A stretch of 64,000 nt of DNA. It comes from Terriglobia bacterium (GTDB taxonomy: Bacteria > Acidobacteriota > Terriglobia > Terriglobales > Acidobacteriaceae). Each line of letters begins with the position of its first letter. The stretch's first letter is position 1. A program made the position numbers and the translations under genes. The DNA lies in assembly GCA_020073215.1 (NCBI GenBank), contig JAIQFO010000018.1, positions 1-64,000 of the forward strand, given 5' to 3'. Positions 1-9,152 of this stretch are shown one piece after another. The notes under the pieces were generated by a model. It worked only from the letters and a program-made list of their open reading frames with translations, did no database searches and was not told the DNA's origin.

Positions 1-295
1 AGATCGGACTTCGTCGCCTACGCCTGCGGAGATTAAAGTTTGTTCGCGAGCAGTTCTTCATGGCGGCGGCTGCGCAAAACATAAAGCGATTGGTTCGCTT
101 CCTCAGCCAAGGGCCGCAGCCACCGCTCCCTGCAACGACCTAGTCGCCCGCTGCAGAAAACTGTCCCTCGCTGCACGCTCCTTACACAGCCCCAATAGCT
201 CTTTCGAGCAACCCTTTTTCAACACCCACGCCTGATTTCGACAGTTACGACAAAGTTCCATTTACAATTCAGCGGAAACTTCTTTCGAGGCTTCG
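1..295. other. left edge, no gene called
   Basis: A plus-strand frame is open from the first base to a TAA at about 34-36 and could be the last residues of a gene cut by the window edge, but it is too short to identify. I see nothing else convincing before the start codon at 296. Confidence 0.3.
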
Positions 296-799
296 ATGAC
301 AGTCATAAAGTTCGTTTGCGCGGTGTCCTTTGTACTTGCTCTTTCTGTCACGACCGCTATCGGAGCGAGTGAATCCCTGAGAGATCTGGAACTAACGGTT
401 GTGGATGTGACGCATTCTGGCAGGATCACTGTCAGGATGGCCAATGCCTCACACCAAAAGCCGCTAAAGGTGTGGACAGAGGCAAACAGTTGGGGGGCGC
501 TCCGCTGGCGCGTTGTGATAATTCGAAAAGGACAAATTCGTACTGTGTTCGAAGATGCCGATGGCGTTGGATTCACAAGAAATATACCTGTAGCTGACAC
601 GATCAAAGTCGGCTCACACATCGACCGACATCTCGATGTGAATGGAGAATACTGGTCAACGGCAGGAGGCGAGAAAGTTCAATTTGAGTCCGGCGATCAG
701 TTGATCGTGATCTACGAAGTGCCTCCCGAGAACGAAGCGAAGCAGATGCTTGTGTGGTATGGGGTTCCGACGCTGGTTGGGGAATCCGGTCGAAGGTGA
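296..799 (+). CDS. secreted protein of unknown function
   Basis: Encodes 167 residues. The first 23 form a signal peptide (MTVIKF, hydrophobic core, cleavage near IGAS), so the product is probably exported. A GAGG five bases before ATG supports this start. The mature part is beta-rich and mixed polar, with no catalytic motif I recognise. The last residues (GESGRR) and the stop codon run into the 23-bp direct repeats that begin at 798, so the original C-terminus may have been altered by a mobile-element end. It is not part of an obvious operon; the next plus-strand segment is a dehydrogenase remnant. Confidence 0.6.
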   Translation: MTVIKFVCAVSFVLALSVTTAIGASESLRDLELTVVDVTHSGRITVRMANASHQKPLKVWTEANSWGALRWRVVIIRKGQIRTVFEDADGVGFTRNIPVADTIKVGSHIDRHLDVNGEYWSTAGGEKVQFESGDQLIVIYEVPPENEAKQMLVWYGVPTLVGESGRR

Positions 800-866
800 A
801 CGCGATTCCGCTCTGAAGCTGAACGCCATTCCGTTGTGAAGCCGAACAGCATTCCGGTCTGAAGAA
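798..866. repeat. three 23-bp direct repeats, likely IS end remnant
   Basis: Three back-to-back 23-bp units occupy 798-820, 821-843 and 844-866. Each begins GAAC, has ATTCCG in the middle and ends TGAAG plus two or three bases. A degenerate half unit (AATCCGGTCGAAG) lies just upstream. Short multiple direct repeats of this kind are known at IS21-family ends. No istA/istB is present, so this would be an orphan end. A truncated dehydrogenase begins directly after the last unit. Confidence 0.5.
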
Positions 867-867
867 C

Positions 868-1164
868 ATGCGATCTGGCACCTACGGTTCCGGGAATCCG
901 GCCCTCCCCTTTACGCCAGGTTCCGACGCCGCCGGGATCGTGGAATCCGTAGGAACCGATGTCGAGCTGACACAAGGCGATCGTGTCTATACCACGGGCA
1001 CGATCACCGGAGCCTACGCGGAGTTGGTATTGTGCAAGCGCTCCCAGGTTCACCCATTGCCTGCGCGCGTGAGCTATGACTCAAGAGCCTTAGGATATTT
1101 ACTCCGAAAGGTGCTCTCAGCTATGGCTGCGCGGCGAACAGGGTCCTGCGTCATGATCACGTAG
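868..1164 (+). pseudogene. quinone oxidoreductase / zinc-type alcohol dehydrogenase fragment
   Basis: The translation from 868 matches the N-terminal catalytic-domain core of MDR-superfamily oxidoreductases: RSGTYG, then PGSDAAGIVESVG, GDRVYT and GAYAEL, in family order. Normal family members have about 30 residues before RSGTY; these are missing exactly where the 23-bp repeats end. After about residue 70 (LPARVSY) similarity is lost and the frame stops without the Rossmann cofactor domain. It is therefore a remnant truncated at both ends, probably by the element that left the repeats. Confidence 0.7.
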
Positions 1165-1269
1165 ACATCGGAGCTGGCGACCCAACCGCCAATATCTCTG
1201 CCCCGCACAAGCGGGAATATGGCGGCCTTCCAACCTTGATCCGCAGTGATCTAAAACATACTTCTTTAC

Positions 1270-3774
1270 CTAGGGCCGCAGTTCCTTTGCAGCTTCCAAA
1301 ATCCTCCCCTGTGCGCCGAGCGCTCCCCGAATGCGGCGCTGCTTGAGAGTGTCAGCAAGTTCCTCGACGGCTTGTGCGAATCTGGCGTGCGCATCCCCGT
1401 GCGTTGGGGGGAACTTCTTGACCAATTCCTGCTGAAGAGAAAGAGCCTGCATAAGGACCTCGGCCGTCTGCTTTTCGCTGCCGCAGCCGCCTGAGACCAA
1501 CTTGGCGAAGAGTCTGCTGATCTCGTTGGCTTCTGGAATGTTGTGCCTGAACCCCAGATCGGCGAAGGCCTCGACGCTTGCTCTCCCGACCCAACTGCAG
1601 TCCGCTGGATGGACCTCCTGGAGTCGGACGGTTACGACGCCAAGATTCTTGCCCTTGGCCTCTTGTGATAGTCGGATTTCGTTCCTGAGCGCGGGCTCAG
1701 TTCTCTCGGTTCGCATGATCACGGTAACGATCCGGCTCTCGCCTGGCTTGAGCGGGATGTTCTGCAACCGCGCAGATCCTTCCTTCCCCATCTCTAGCCC
1801 CACTCTTCTGTCTGCAAGGTCGACCGCCTTCAAATTGTCCCGTTGTATCTGGGCTTTCTTCACGAGCACAGTAAGATCTTCTGGCAAAACGAGCATAACT
1901 GAGCCCCATGGCCTGCCGATCCACTCGGCAACGAGATCCACGAACTCAGCATCTCTCGTGTTGTTCTTCAGAGTGAAATCAAACGTGCCAACGCCATGCC
2001 CGGGATCCTCTACGATGGTAATGTTTTTCTGGCCGATGTTGTTGTCGAATGGCGCCACGTACGTCACACCAGCCGGAACTGCGGCAATGGGATCATCGGG
2101 AGAGTCCGCCGTTGCCACCAAGCAGAAGTGGTGTCCCAATCCGATTGACGGATTAACCGGCCATGTCCAGGTTTGGATGTGGGTATCACCCGGAGCCAGA
2201 GATCCGAATGTATCCGTGCTCCCGATCTGATGAAAGTCCCCCGGCCACGAGGTTGCAGTTGACGTGTCGGCCCAATAGACATTCAAAGAGCCGTTAGTTA
2301 TTGGCGTAGTGCCTCGGTTGTGGACCGCCACATGGACATAGTTGTCCATCCCGCTCACCACATCTCGATGCTCAGTGGCTGCAGGATCTTGCGTGACCCA
2401 AATGTCAGTCGAGTTGTAGTCGTATGAGTTGTGTCCGACATCTCCCGGTCCGTCCGAGACGAAAAGATCACGTGGGCCGGTAACGCGATAGCAGTAGTTG
2501 TACACGTTGCTGGCATTGAGCCCAGTATGGGTCATCTGCGGGACGTTCAATCCGCGTATCCGTGTAACATCGTTTTTCCACGCGTACTGCCAAGCCTCCC
2601 CAAACGAGATCTCCGAGTCGCCGTTGGTGTCGGCCGCCGACGTACTAAAGGCCTCAACGTAGCCCCAGATGGTTTCGCTTCCTGAGTCTCCCGGGTTGGG
2701 GTCGTCGCTGCCGTCAACATCCGCGTAGGAAGAGGTATCGGTGGACGCGGAGGTTAGAACAGCACGGTTGAGTTCGCCGTGCCCGGTCAGATCATCCTCG
2801 GCTGCAACGTACGTGCCATTCTTGTATTTACCGATAAAGCTGCCGCTGTGGCATGCCTCCATGACTATGCTCAGCTCCTCGGCATGAATGTTGTTTAACC
2901 AACCACTCAAAGTCGCTGCCGATATGGAATTGCCCCCGCAGGTGAGGCTGTCAATACCTCCGTGTGAGCTATAGAAGAAGAGAACCTTGTCATTTTCTGT
3001 CGCGCCCGAAGCCACTTGATTGATCGCCCATTGCACATTGGCAACGCTCAAAGGCTGGTCCACTCCGGGATGGGTGGTATGGGGGCTTACAAAGAAGATG
3101 TGATCATCCGTAACGCCCAGTCCGGTCAGCACGCTGTATATACCGTCCGTGTCCTCGTCGAATGTGTCAGGCAGGTCGTCATATCCGCAGACGATAATAG
3201 CCCAGGCGCAACATGGGCTATGCATTTTCAGCTCAGCGATACTTGTCCCGATCAGAGGCCTCAGTTCGCCTCTCTCCGACCGGCCTCGCGTCTTGTCGAA
3301 GATGATGGTGGCAGGATCGGTGCGCTCCTTCAATTTACTGAAGCGCGGTTTGCCGTCGATCAGGGGCCACCACTCTGCCTTCGTGACCTCCTCTTCCCCG
3401 GTCACGGTATCGATAAGGATATAGTGGACAGGGTGGGCAAAGTGAGCGTTTGGGTCCTCGTCCACAAAGAAAAACCAGCACGTATGCTTGCAGGTGAGAA
3501 CTGCGTGCTCTTTACCGGGAGCAGAAAATGCAGACATTACTTGACTGCCTTTGGAAAGCTTCAGCGGATGCTGTTGAGCACGCAGGCCCTTCCGCTTGTC
3601 CGCTTTGTCCCAGATTTTCTCGATCACTGTTAGTGCCTTTCGTTTCGCGCCCAACTTGTCGACTTGCTGCTGAGCAACCGCAAGCCCTGATGCTAAGACG
3701 GCAACCGACATCAGCAAGCCGAGACCAACACGTGCGATGAGACTCCCATGCCTCGAACTGTCGTTGTTTATCAT
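1270..3774 (-). CDS. exported caspase/legumain-like (C13-type) cysteine peptidase
   Basis: The start at 3774 (MINNDSSR) follows a GGAGGAG and gives a signal peptide (core GLGLLMSVAVLASGLAVA) in an 834-residue product. A longer frame to 3864 has no ribosome site. The peptidase core has a WAIIVCGYDD strand, a catalytic His in YSSHGG (about residue 270) and a catalytic Cys in EACHSGSF (about 306), the His/Cys arrangement of clan CD peptidases (legumain C13, caspase C14). An EF-hand-like DTNGDSEISF loop follows, then beta-sandwich segments of CARDB type and a helical C-terminus. It is the last gene of the minus-strand run after the MBL hydrolase and S8 protease, with about a 90-bp gap. Probable role: regulated proteolysis outside the cytoplasm; the substrate is unknown. 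Confidence 0.8.
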   Translation of the reverse strand: MINNDSSRHGSLIARVGLGLLMSVAVLASGLAVAQQQVDKLGAKRKALTVIEKIWDKADKRKGLRAQQHPLKLSKGSQVMSAFSAPGKEHAVLTCKHTCWFFFVDEDPNAHFAHPVHYILIDTVTGEEEVTKAEWWPLIDGKPRFSKLKERTDPATIIFDKTRGRSERGELRPLIGTSIAELKMHSPCCAWAIIVCGYDDLPDTFDEDTDGIYSVLTGLGVTDDHIFFVSPHTTHPGVDQPLSVANVQWAINQVASGATENDKVLFFYSSHGGIDSLTCGGNSISAATLSGWLNNIHAEELSIVMEACHSGSFIGKYKNGTYVAAEDDLTGHGELNRAVLTSASTDTSSYADVDGSDDPNPGDSGSETIWGYVEAFSTSAADTNGDSEISFGEAWQYAWKNDVTRIRGLNVPQMTHTGLNASNVYNYCYRVTGPRDLFVSDGPGDVGHNSYDYNSTDIWVTQDPAATEHRDVVSGMDNYVHVAVHNRGTTPITNGSLNVYWADTSTATSWPGDFHQIGSTDTFGSLAPGDTHIQTWTWPVNPSIGLGHHFCLVATADSPDDPIAAVPAGVTYVAPFDNNIGQKNITIVEDPGHGVGTFDFTLKNNTRDAEFVDLVAEWIGRPWGSVMLVLPEDLTVLVKKAQIQRDNLKAVDLADRRVGLEMGKEGSARLQNIPLKPGESRIVTVIMRTERTEPALRNEIRLSQEAKGKNLGVVTVRLQEVHPADCSWVGRASVEAFADLGFRHNIPEANEISRLFAKLVSGGCGSEKQTAEVLMQALSLQQELVKKFPPTHGDAHARFAQAVEELADTLKQRRIRGALGAQGRILEAAKELRP

Positions 3775-3867
3775 TACTCCTCCCTTCCGTCGACCAAGTT
3801 CCACAGACTCGTTCACGATCATTGATCTCATGGATTCAAGGGCTCTCAGCTCTGCGGTGAACACCGA

Positions 3868-5121
3868 CTACAGCGCACGCTCCACAAAAAGAGCTCCGGT
3901 CGGCGCCTTGTCGGCACGCAGGATCGGGCTCACGCAACGTTTTCGCAGCTCTTTGAATAGACGTGGATTCGGCATTTCCCAATCCTTGGACCGCTTTGCC
4001 CAATCCTCGTTGGTTGGTATGGCGGCGTGGAGTTGCGCGGAAGTCATTCCGAGCAGACCGCCTTCGACAAGTGTGGCATTGTGGCTGCCGTGGTGTCCCA
4101 CCTTATAAAAGACCGTTCGCGAGAGAAGGTCGGCCGCAGGCACCTTCTCGCCGCCCTTGCCGTCCGGTTCGAACTCCAGCGACTGCCAGGAAAGCCAATT
4201 GCCGATCTGGGCATCGCCGACGAATAGCAGTACCCGCTGTGACTGCTTGAGCTCAAACGCCAGCACCAGACTGGTGTTATTCGTATAGCTGTCTAACTGG
4301 AGAGCCAATCGGGCTGCACTAACAAGCCAGTCGGTATCAATGCGGCGCCACTCTTCATCGGGTGCGCTGTATGACTTCTCCAGAGCAGCCTGTAGCTTTT
4401 CCCGCGCATACTTGCCGTCAAACGGTGAGAGTGATCCCGGCTCCATTTCGTCCATTGCGGCGGCAGCGAATCCGAATTGCTCCGCTGCCAGCTCATACAT
4501 CTCCACGTTTTTCTTACCCGTCGTCTTCCGCAATGCAGAGAGATCTTTGGGCGGGCCGAGCACGTAGACTCGAACGCCAGGCAGCCAGCTGGGCTCGAAC
4601 ACTTCGCCGGGATTCCAGAACTTGCGTGAGCCCGCCGGGAACCAACTCTTCACGGTCTCGAATGACTGGTCCGTGCCTTTCGAGAAGCCGAGCATGCCCT
4701 CAATCGCGGCTGCCATCTCGTCGCCCTCTGATTCGCCGCTAATAGCCAGCCCGGCGGCGGCCGCTTCCAGTCCTGCGATGCTCCGCTTCTCTTGCACAAT
4801 CTTCTGCCCGGGCTTCTCGGTCCAGGCCATCCAGAGTTCCGACAGGGTCATCTTCTGGAATCTCTCTGCCGCATCCATGAATCCCTGGAGGTGATCCTGG
4901 TGCTCGTGAGTAACCACCACAGCGTCAAGCCTATTGTCGGTGCTTCTGCCGATGTCCTCGGCAATTTGCTCCATGGTGACGCCGCTAAATGGTGAACCGG
5001 GAAAGTACCCACAATCGATGAGGATGTTTCGTTGCTTCCCGTTTGTTGGGGTAAACATCAGCAGGTGGCAATCTCCTAGCCCGGTGCGGTACATGCGGAT
5101 ACGGACTTTTGGATCAGTCAT
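3868..5121 (-). CDS. MBL-fold hydrolase, ComEC/Rec2 C-terminal type
   Basis: 417 residues with no signal peptide. Metallo-beta-lactamase motifs are present: GLGDCHLL near the N-terminus, ILIDCG, then THEHQDH at residues 71-77 (the HxHxDH metal motif), a VGDAQ aspartate near 300 and KVGHHGSHN near 340. The HHGSHN form is typical of the ComEC/Rec2-like branch, whose members hydrolyse phosphodiesters or are fused to competence proteins. Start: AGGAGG eight bases before ATG. The first 8 bp overlap the end of the S8/gluzincin gene, so the two are translationally coupled. MBL-plus-protease pairs are known in several bacterial conflict systems, for example AVAST type I. A similar role here is inference only. 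Confidence 0.85.
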   Translation of the reverse strand: MTDPKVRIRMYRTGLGDCHLLMFTPTNGKQRNILIDCGYFPGSPFSGVTMEQIAEDIGRSTDNRLDAVVVTHEHQDHLQGFMDAAERFQKMTLSELWMAWTEKPGQKIVQEKRSIAGLEAAAAGLAISGESEGDEMAAAIEGMLGFSKGTDQSFETVKSWFPAGSRKFWNPGEVFEPSWLPGVRVYVLGPPKDLSALRKTTGKKNVEMYELAAEQFGFAAAAMDEMEPGSLSPFDGKYAREKLQAALEKSYSAPDEEWRRIDTDWLVSAARLALQLDSYTNNTSLVLAFELKQSQRVLLFVGDAQIGNWLSWQSLEFEPDGKGGEKVPAADLLSRTVFYKVGHHGSHNATLVEGGLLGMTSAQLHAAIPTNEDWAKRSKDWEMPNPRLFKELRKRCVSPILRADKAPTGALFVERAL

Positions 5122-8100
5122 AGAGCATTCCTCCTGTGCCGTGGATCAACGCGAATCGCTGGTCTGGCGAGACCCGGAAGTACGGATTCCCGGCGGCGAG
5201 CTGACTGAGGGCAAAACTCCGGCACTGGTCGAGACGGTGCCGGCTATTGGCGCTCTTCCGTATGACGTAACGGACCTTGCGGTCGCCGCGGCTGAGCAGC
5301 ACCGTCGCGCCGCTCCATAGGTCTATCTCATCGCTCTTGCGCCGCTGGACGAGAGTCACGACAAACTGATGAATCACCCGCCCATCGGGCCCCTGCCGCT
5401 CGGCGATGGCCACTGTATGCACCTCAAAGCTTGGCTCTGCATCCTCCAGATCGAGGCCGAGGGTCTGGGCTAAGTTGGCCCGCTCATTCGGTTGCAGGGC
5501 CTTAATGTGCTTACAAAGCGAAGTGTGCACAGCTCTGCGGGTATCGCGAGCGGCGTTGAAGAGCCGTTCGCGCGCACCGTCCACCGGAATGGCACGTTGT
5601 CCGGGTCCGGTGTCGATCCCAGGTATTTGGTTTGCCAACTGGTCGAGGTCGTTTCCAGCCGCGTGAAGGAACTTCTCCACGTCGTCAGACTCCGGAGACC
5701 GCCAGAGCAGTGTCTCTTCGCCGAAAGTGCCGAGGTTTACGGGAAAAACGGCTCGCTTGCGGAAACTCTCCGCAATGGCAACCCGATAGCCCAATGGATC
5801 GTTTGGGACCAGGTCGTGATCGGCAGTGATTAGCGCCCGCAGATAGTCGCCGAAATTGAGGTCCACCGGAGGGCAGTAGTCCAAAGCCCGGATACACACC
5901 AACAGAAATTGTGAGGCTAGTTTCGACGCTTCGGCGGCGAAGCGCCGGACCAGGTCCGGGTGGATATCGCCCTTCGGCAGAACTCCCGTGCCGCCGGTAG
6001 CAATCCGCGCAAGGTCCACCGTTCTTGCGCGGTAGATAGTCAGAAAGGCGTCAAAGATGGCAGCCACGAGAATAGCGCCCCGAGCGTGGATCTCCGTGGT
6101 CTGTGCCAGGGCGTAGTAATCAGGCCGTCCAGTCTTCGGGTCGGTGCCACCGCCAATCGCAGTGCGAAGTGGCGCGTGCATCCCAGTGGCCTTTCCGAAT
6201 TCTCGCGCCATTTCCAGCAAAGCGTTGTCCAACGCGAGGTCTCCACGCGTCCTGCGGATTTGGGATTCCACGACGCTGGTGACTGTGAAATGTTGCAGCA
6301 GTGCGACAATATCGGCGAACGCTTCATGGAAGGCCAACTGGTCGGGATTCGTCGGAATGTTGAAGTCGCGATAGATGCCATCGAGAATGGCGTGCGTGGC
6401 CTCGTGTGCGACGATGTCGTGTGACAGGCAGGCAAAGGTGGTTCCCCCGGAGTACATCTCGGCTGGATCTGCGGGCTGCGCTGGGAAATACCCGAACAGT
6501 AGCGCCTTCTTTCCCGGATGATAGAAAGCATTCCGCTCACGCAACGCATGCGGGTGGATACGAAGCCGACGAACAAACTTGCTGTCATCCCGAGTGCCCT
6601 CTCGCATGTCCGGTGACCATTGGACACGCCGACCAAGCGCGAGTTCGAAGTTGCGGATGGTCCGCATCGTAATCGCGTAAACCATCTGTTGGTGAAACTG
6701 CGGGCTTCCAGGTGAAGGTGCCAAGCCGTCGATGGCGAGTAGGTGCTTGTGATCTAGCTCCACGGCCGGGTAGTAGCATCCGCTCGCCGGATCGTGGTCG
6801 ATGACCTCGACATACTCTCCCGTAGGGCCAGGTGCAAGATTTTCCCAAGGCAGTTCCAAAGTGATCTGGTTGAACTGGAATGTCTCGAAACTGCCGGAAA
6901 GGCTCGGGTCGAATGCATACGCACGCAGGCGACGATTCACCGGCTCAGGTGGTTCAGGTTCTATGGCCGGAGGAGGAGGATCGATAGGATGGCGAGGTAG
7001 GACACGCCTGGACCGCTGGTATGTGCGGTCGAATACATGTTTCAGGGTCTCCGAGGCATACGGACTGTCGATGATTGCCGCGGTGAGCCTTCGCCTTTCC
7101 TCATCGCTCATCACGCCGCTGTCGGGATCGGCCACGGCAGCCTCGACGTTGGGATCGCGGTGAATCAGTTGTACGGTTTCAAGCCAGAGCATTTTCCGGG
7201 CGTTTTCTTCGGTCTTGCCTGCGGCGAGTCCAAACGAGAAACTTTCGAACATCAGTTGGAAAGCTGGCAGAAGGACCGAGTCCCTTGGCTCGGGGGCGTC
7301 CGGAGGCTCGGGTGTGATCTGGAGCGCATCGAATGCGCGAAGGACTCCGGCACCCAAGTAGGGCTGACTGTCGGGAAGCTTCTTCGCACTTCCAAATAGG
7401 GCACGCCGTACCGACTCGACAACCTGCCACGGCTGCCAGCCTGTCGTCCTGTGCTTGTGCTTTCGGAGGTACAGCGCAGCAGCGCCCGCGACCTGCGGCG
7501 TCGCCGATGAGGTTCCCTGACCGTCCAGATCTACTATCATCGGGCTCCCTAATTCTGCCCACGGGGTGTTCGGCGTGAAGGCGGCAAGAGAAGTACGCAT
7601 CTTGCTCGACGGCCCAGAGTTGCCGCGCATTTTCAGCTCTTTCACGTCCAGAGTGGCATAGGGTTCAAAAGCCGCGGTGACTCCCGTCGCTGAAATCACC
7701 CGATTAAATCGCGCAGGGAAGACCGTGCTCTTTGGCGAACGCAGGGGGCCTAGCAAGGGAATATTGTTGCCCGCAGCGGTTACAACCAGAATGCCCTTCT
7801 CATACGCACGATTCACCACGTCAGCCCAGGCGGCACTTCCGGCGCCACCCATGCTCATCGAGACTACGTCGGTGTGGATGCCCGCATCGTGGAGTGCAAT
7901 CAGATGTTCAATGGCTTGAACAAAAGTCGATGTATCCAGCAGCACGACGCTGGTCGCGATGCGTAAGGGAATAACCTCAGCTTGCGGCACTGCTCCGAGA
8001 AAACGATCCGCTGGAACCGGCTCCGCAGTGAGAATTCCGTCCGGCAATTCACCTGCAGCAAGGAGTGCAATAGTTCCAGTTCCGTGGCCTGCGTTCTGCA

Positions 8101-8656
8101 GCAAACCCTGAATCTTCCGATCACGGACGTTGTTCGGAGCCGCGTCCGGCAGGAAGTTCCGCGCCAAATCCATGCGAGCCCGTTCTTTGGGAAAGGTCGT
8201 GTGGTCGAGGTCAAACCCGACATCGCAGATTGCCACCCGCACGACGCTCGGTGTCCCCGTGTCGGCATCAGTCCTCGCCTGCGCAAGCTGTGTATACGAC
8301 TCCGTACGGTGCCAGCCAAAGCCTGGACCGCGGATCCTGTCCCCGACCTCCCCAACCTGGTCGTTGGGAATACCGACATCCCCGTTGCCAGTCGCGCCGA
8401 GCCCTGCCAAGGGCCCCTCTGCCACATGGAAACCGCTGGGATAGTCCGGTTCGAAGAATTGATCCGGCGTTTCTCGTACCGCTTCGTAGGCAACCTCCCA
8501 TGCATCCCCTGCCCGGCCAATCGGCACACGAAGTTCCGCCACGCTCCAATCCCCGCCCAGATCGCGATGATCACTCACCGCGGTCCCGGCCAACTGGCAG
8601 GGTTCTGACGGCAACGTCCCCGAGGCCTTGTTAATCAGTAGCTTTGCGATGGGCAT
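5114..8656 (-). CDS. subtilisin-like (S8) protease fused to gluzincin metallopeptidase domain
   Basis: 1180 residues. The N-terminal half is a subtilase with all three catalytic segments: VRVAICDVG (Asp about 145), NAGHGTG (His about 191) and GTSSATPQVAG (Ser about 373), plus the oxyanion-type TAAGNN loop near 295. After a proline-rich linker (about 555-572) the second half contains DIVAHEATH (HExxH at 751-755) and a downstream HEAFAD with a likely third ligand Glu about 778, the gluzincin (thermolysin-clan) pattern. Both active sites look intact, which is an unusual combination in one chain. No signal peptide is evident, while neighbouring genes encode exported proteins. Start chosen at ATG 8656 behind GAGGA. 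It overlaps the MBL gene by 8 bp. Confidence 0.85.
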   Translation of the reverse strand: MPIAKLLINKASGTLPSEPCQLAGTAVSDHRDLGGDWSVAELRVPIGRAGDAWEVAYEAVRETPDQFFEPDYPSGFHVAEGPLAGLGATGNGDVGIPNDQVGEVGDRIRGPGFGWHRTESYTQLAQARTDADTGTPSVVRVAICDVGFDLDHTTFPKERARMDLARNFLPDAAPNNVRDRKIQGLLQNAGHGTGTIALLAAGELPDGILTAEPVPADRFLGAVPQAEVIPLRIATSVVLLDTSTFVQAIEHLIALHDAGIHTDVVSMSMGGAGSAAWADVVNRAYEKGILVVTAAGNNIPLLGPLRSPKSTVFPARFNRVISATGVTAAFEPYATLDVKELKMRGNSGPSSKMRTSLAAFTPNTPWAELGSPMIVDLDGQGTSSATPQVAGAAALYLRKHKHRTTGWQPWQVVESVRRALFGSAKKLPDSQPYLGAGVLRAFDALQITPEPPDAPEPRDSVLLPAFQLMFESFSFGLAAGKTEENARKMLWLETVQLIHRDPNVEAAVADPDSGVMSDEERRRLTAAIIDSPYASETLKHVFDRTYQRSRRVLPRHPIDPPPPAIEPEPPEPVNRRLRAYAFDPSLSGSFETFQFNQITLELPWENLAPGPTGEYVEVIDHDPASGCYYPAVELDHKHLLAIDGLAPSPGSPQFHQQMVYAITMRTIRNFELALGRRVQWSPDMREGTRDDSKFVRRLRIHPHALRERNAFYHPGKKALLFGYFPAQPADPAEMYSGGTTFACLSHDIVAHEATHAILDGIYRDFNIPTNPDQLAFHEAFADIVALLQHFTVTSVVESQIRRTRGDLALDNALLEMAREFGKATGMHAPLRTAIGGGTDPKTGRPDYYALAQTTEIHARGAILVAAIFDAFLTIYRARTVDLARIATGGTGVLPKGDIHPDLVRRFAAEASKLASQFLLVCIRALDYCPPVDLNFGDYLRALITADHDLVPNDPLGYRVAIAESFRKRAVFPVNLGTFGEETLLWRSPESDDVEKFLHAAGNDLDQLANQIPGIDTGPGQRAIPVDGARERLFNAARDTRRAVHTSLCKHIKALQPNERANLAQTLGLDLEDAEPSFEVHTVAIAERQGPDGRVIHQFVVTLVQRRKSDEIDLWSGATVLLSRGDRKVRYVIRKSANSRHRLDQCRSFALSQLAAGNPYFRVSPDQRFALIHGTGGMLYD

Positions 8657-9152
8657 GGCTCTGTCCTCTGCGGCCCGCTCGACTAACCGGGTCTAATGAC
8701 GTAGTTGACAAGCACCTTGACTCGCTCGCGCATATCTTCTTCCGATGCGTATCGCCGAGGTCGCCAACCGTGGCAACGAAGCTGCTTGCGTTCTGAACCT
8801 GGGTCTTCTATCACTCAATGGCACGGGCTGAGAACCGTGTGTCCGCGCCCGGACATCTTCCGCGAACATCAAATATCTCGCTATTGGTAGGCCCCACAAG
8901 AAAGGGACCGCAGCCCGACTGCTACTAACCAGGTTGACCCTCAATCCACTCGGCGACAATGCTCAATTCTCGCGTGGGAATGATCTTCGCTCTGGCGCAG
9001 TCCCCATATGTCCCCTCCCTTCACGACAAACTCATGCTACGGCCTTCCAGATGCTCCGGGACGACCACGCTTAGTCACGACCAACGACTTATGAAGTAAG
9101 GTGAAATGCCGCAATCCTCTCTCTGCTGAGTAGCACGCACTCAATGGTTTAG
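8657..9152. other. intergenic, probable promoter region of the S8 operon
   Basis: No open frame here has convincing codon usage or a family match. It separates the two minus-strand transcription units of the protease cluster, so the promoter of the S8 gene should lie inside it. I could not identify a definite -35/-10 pair or repeat. Confidence 0.3.
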
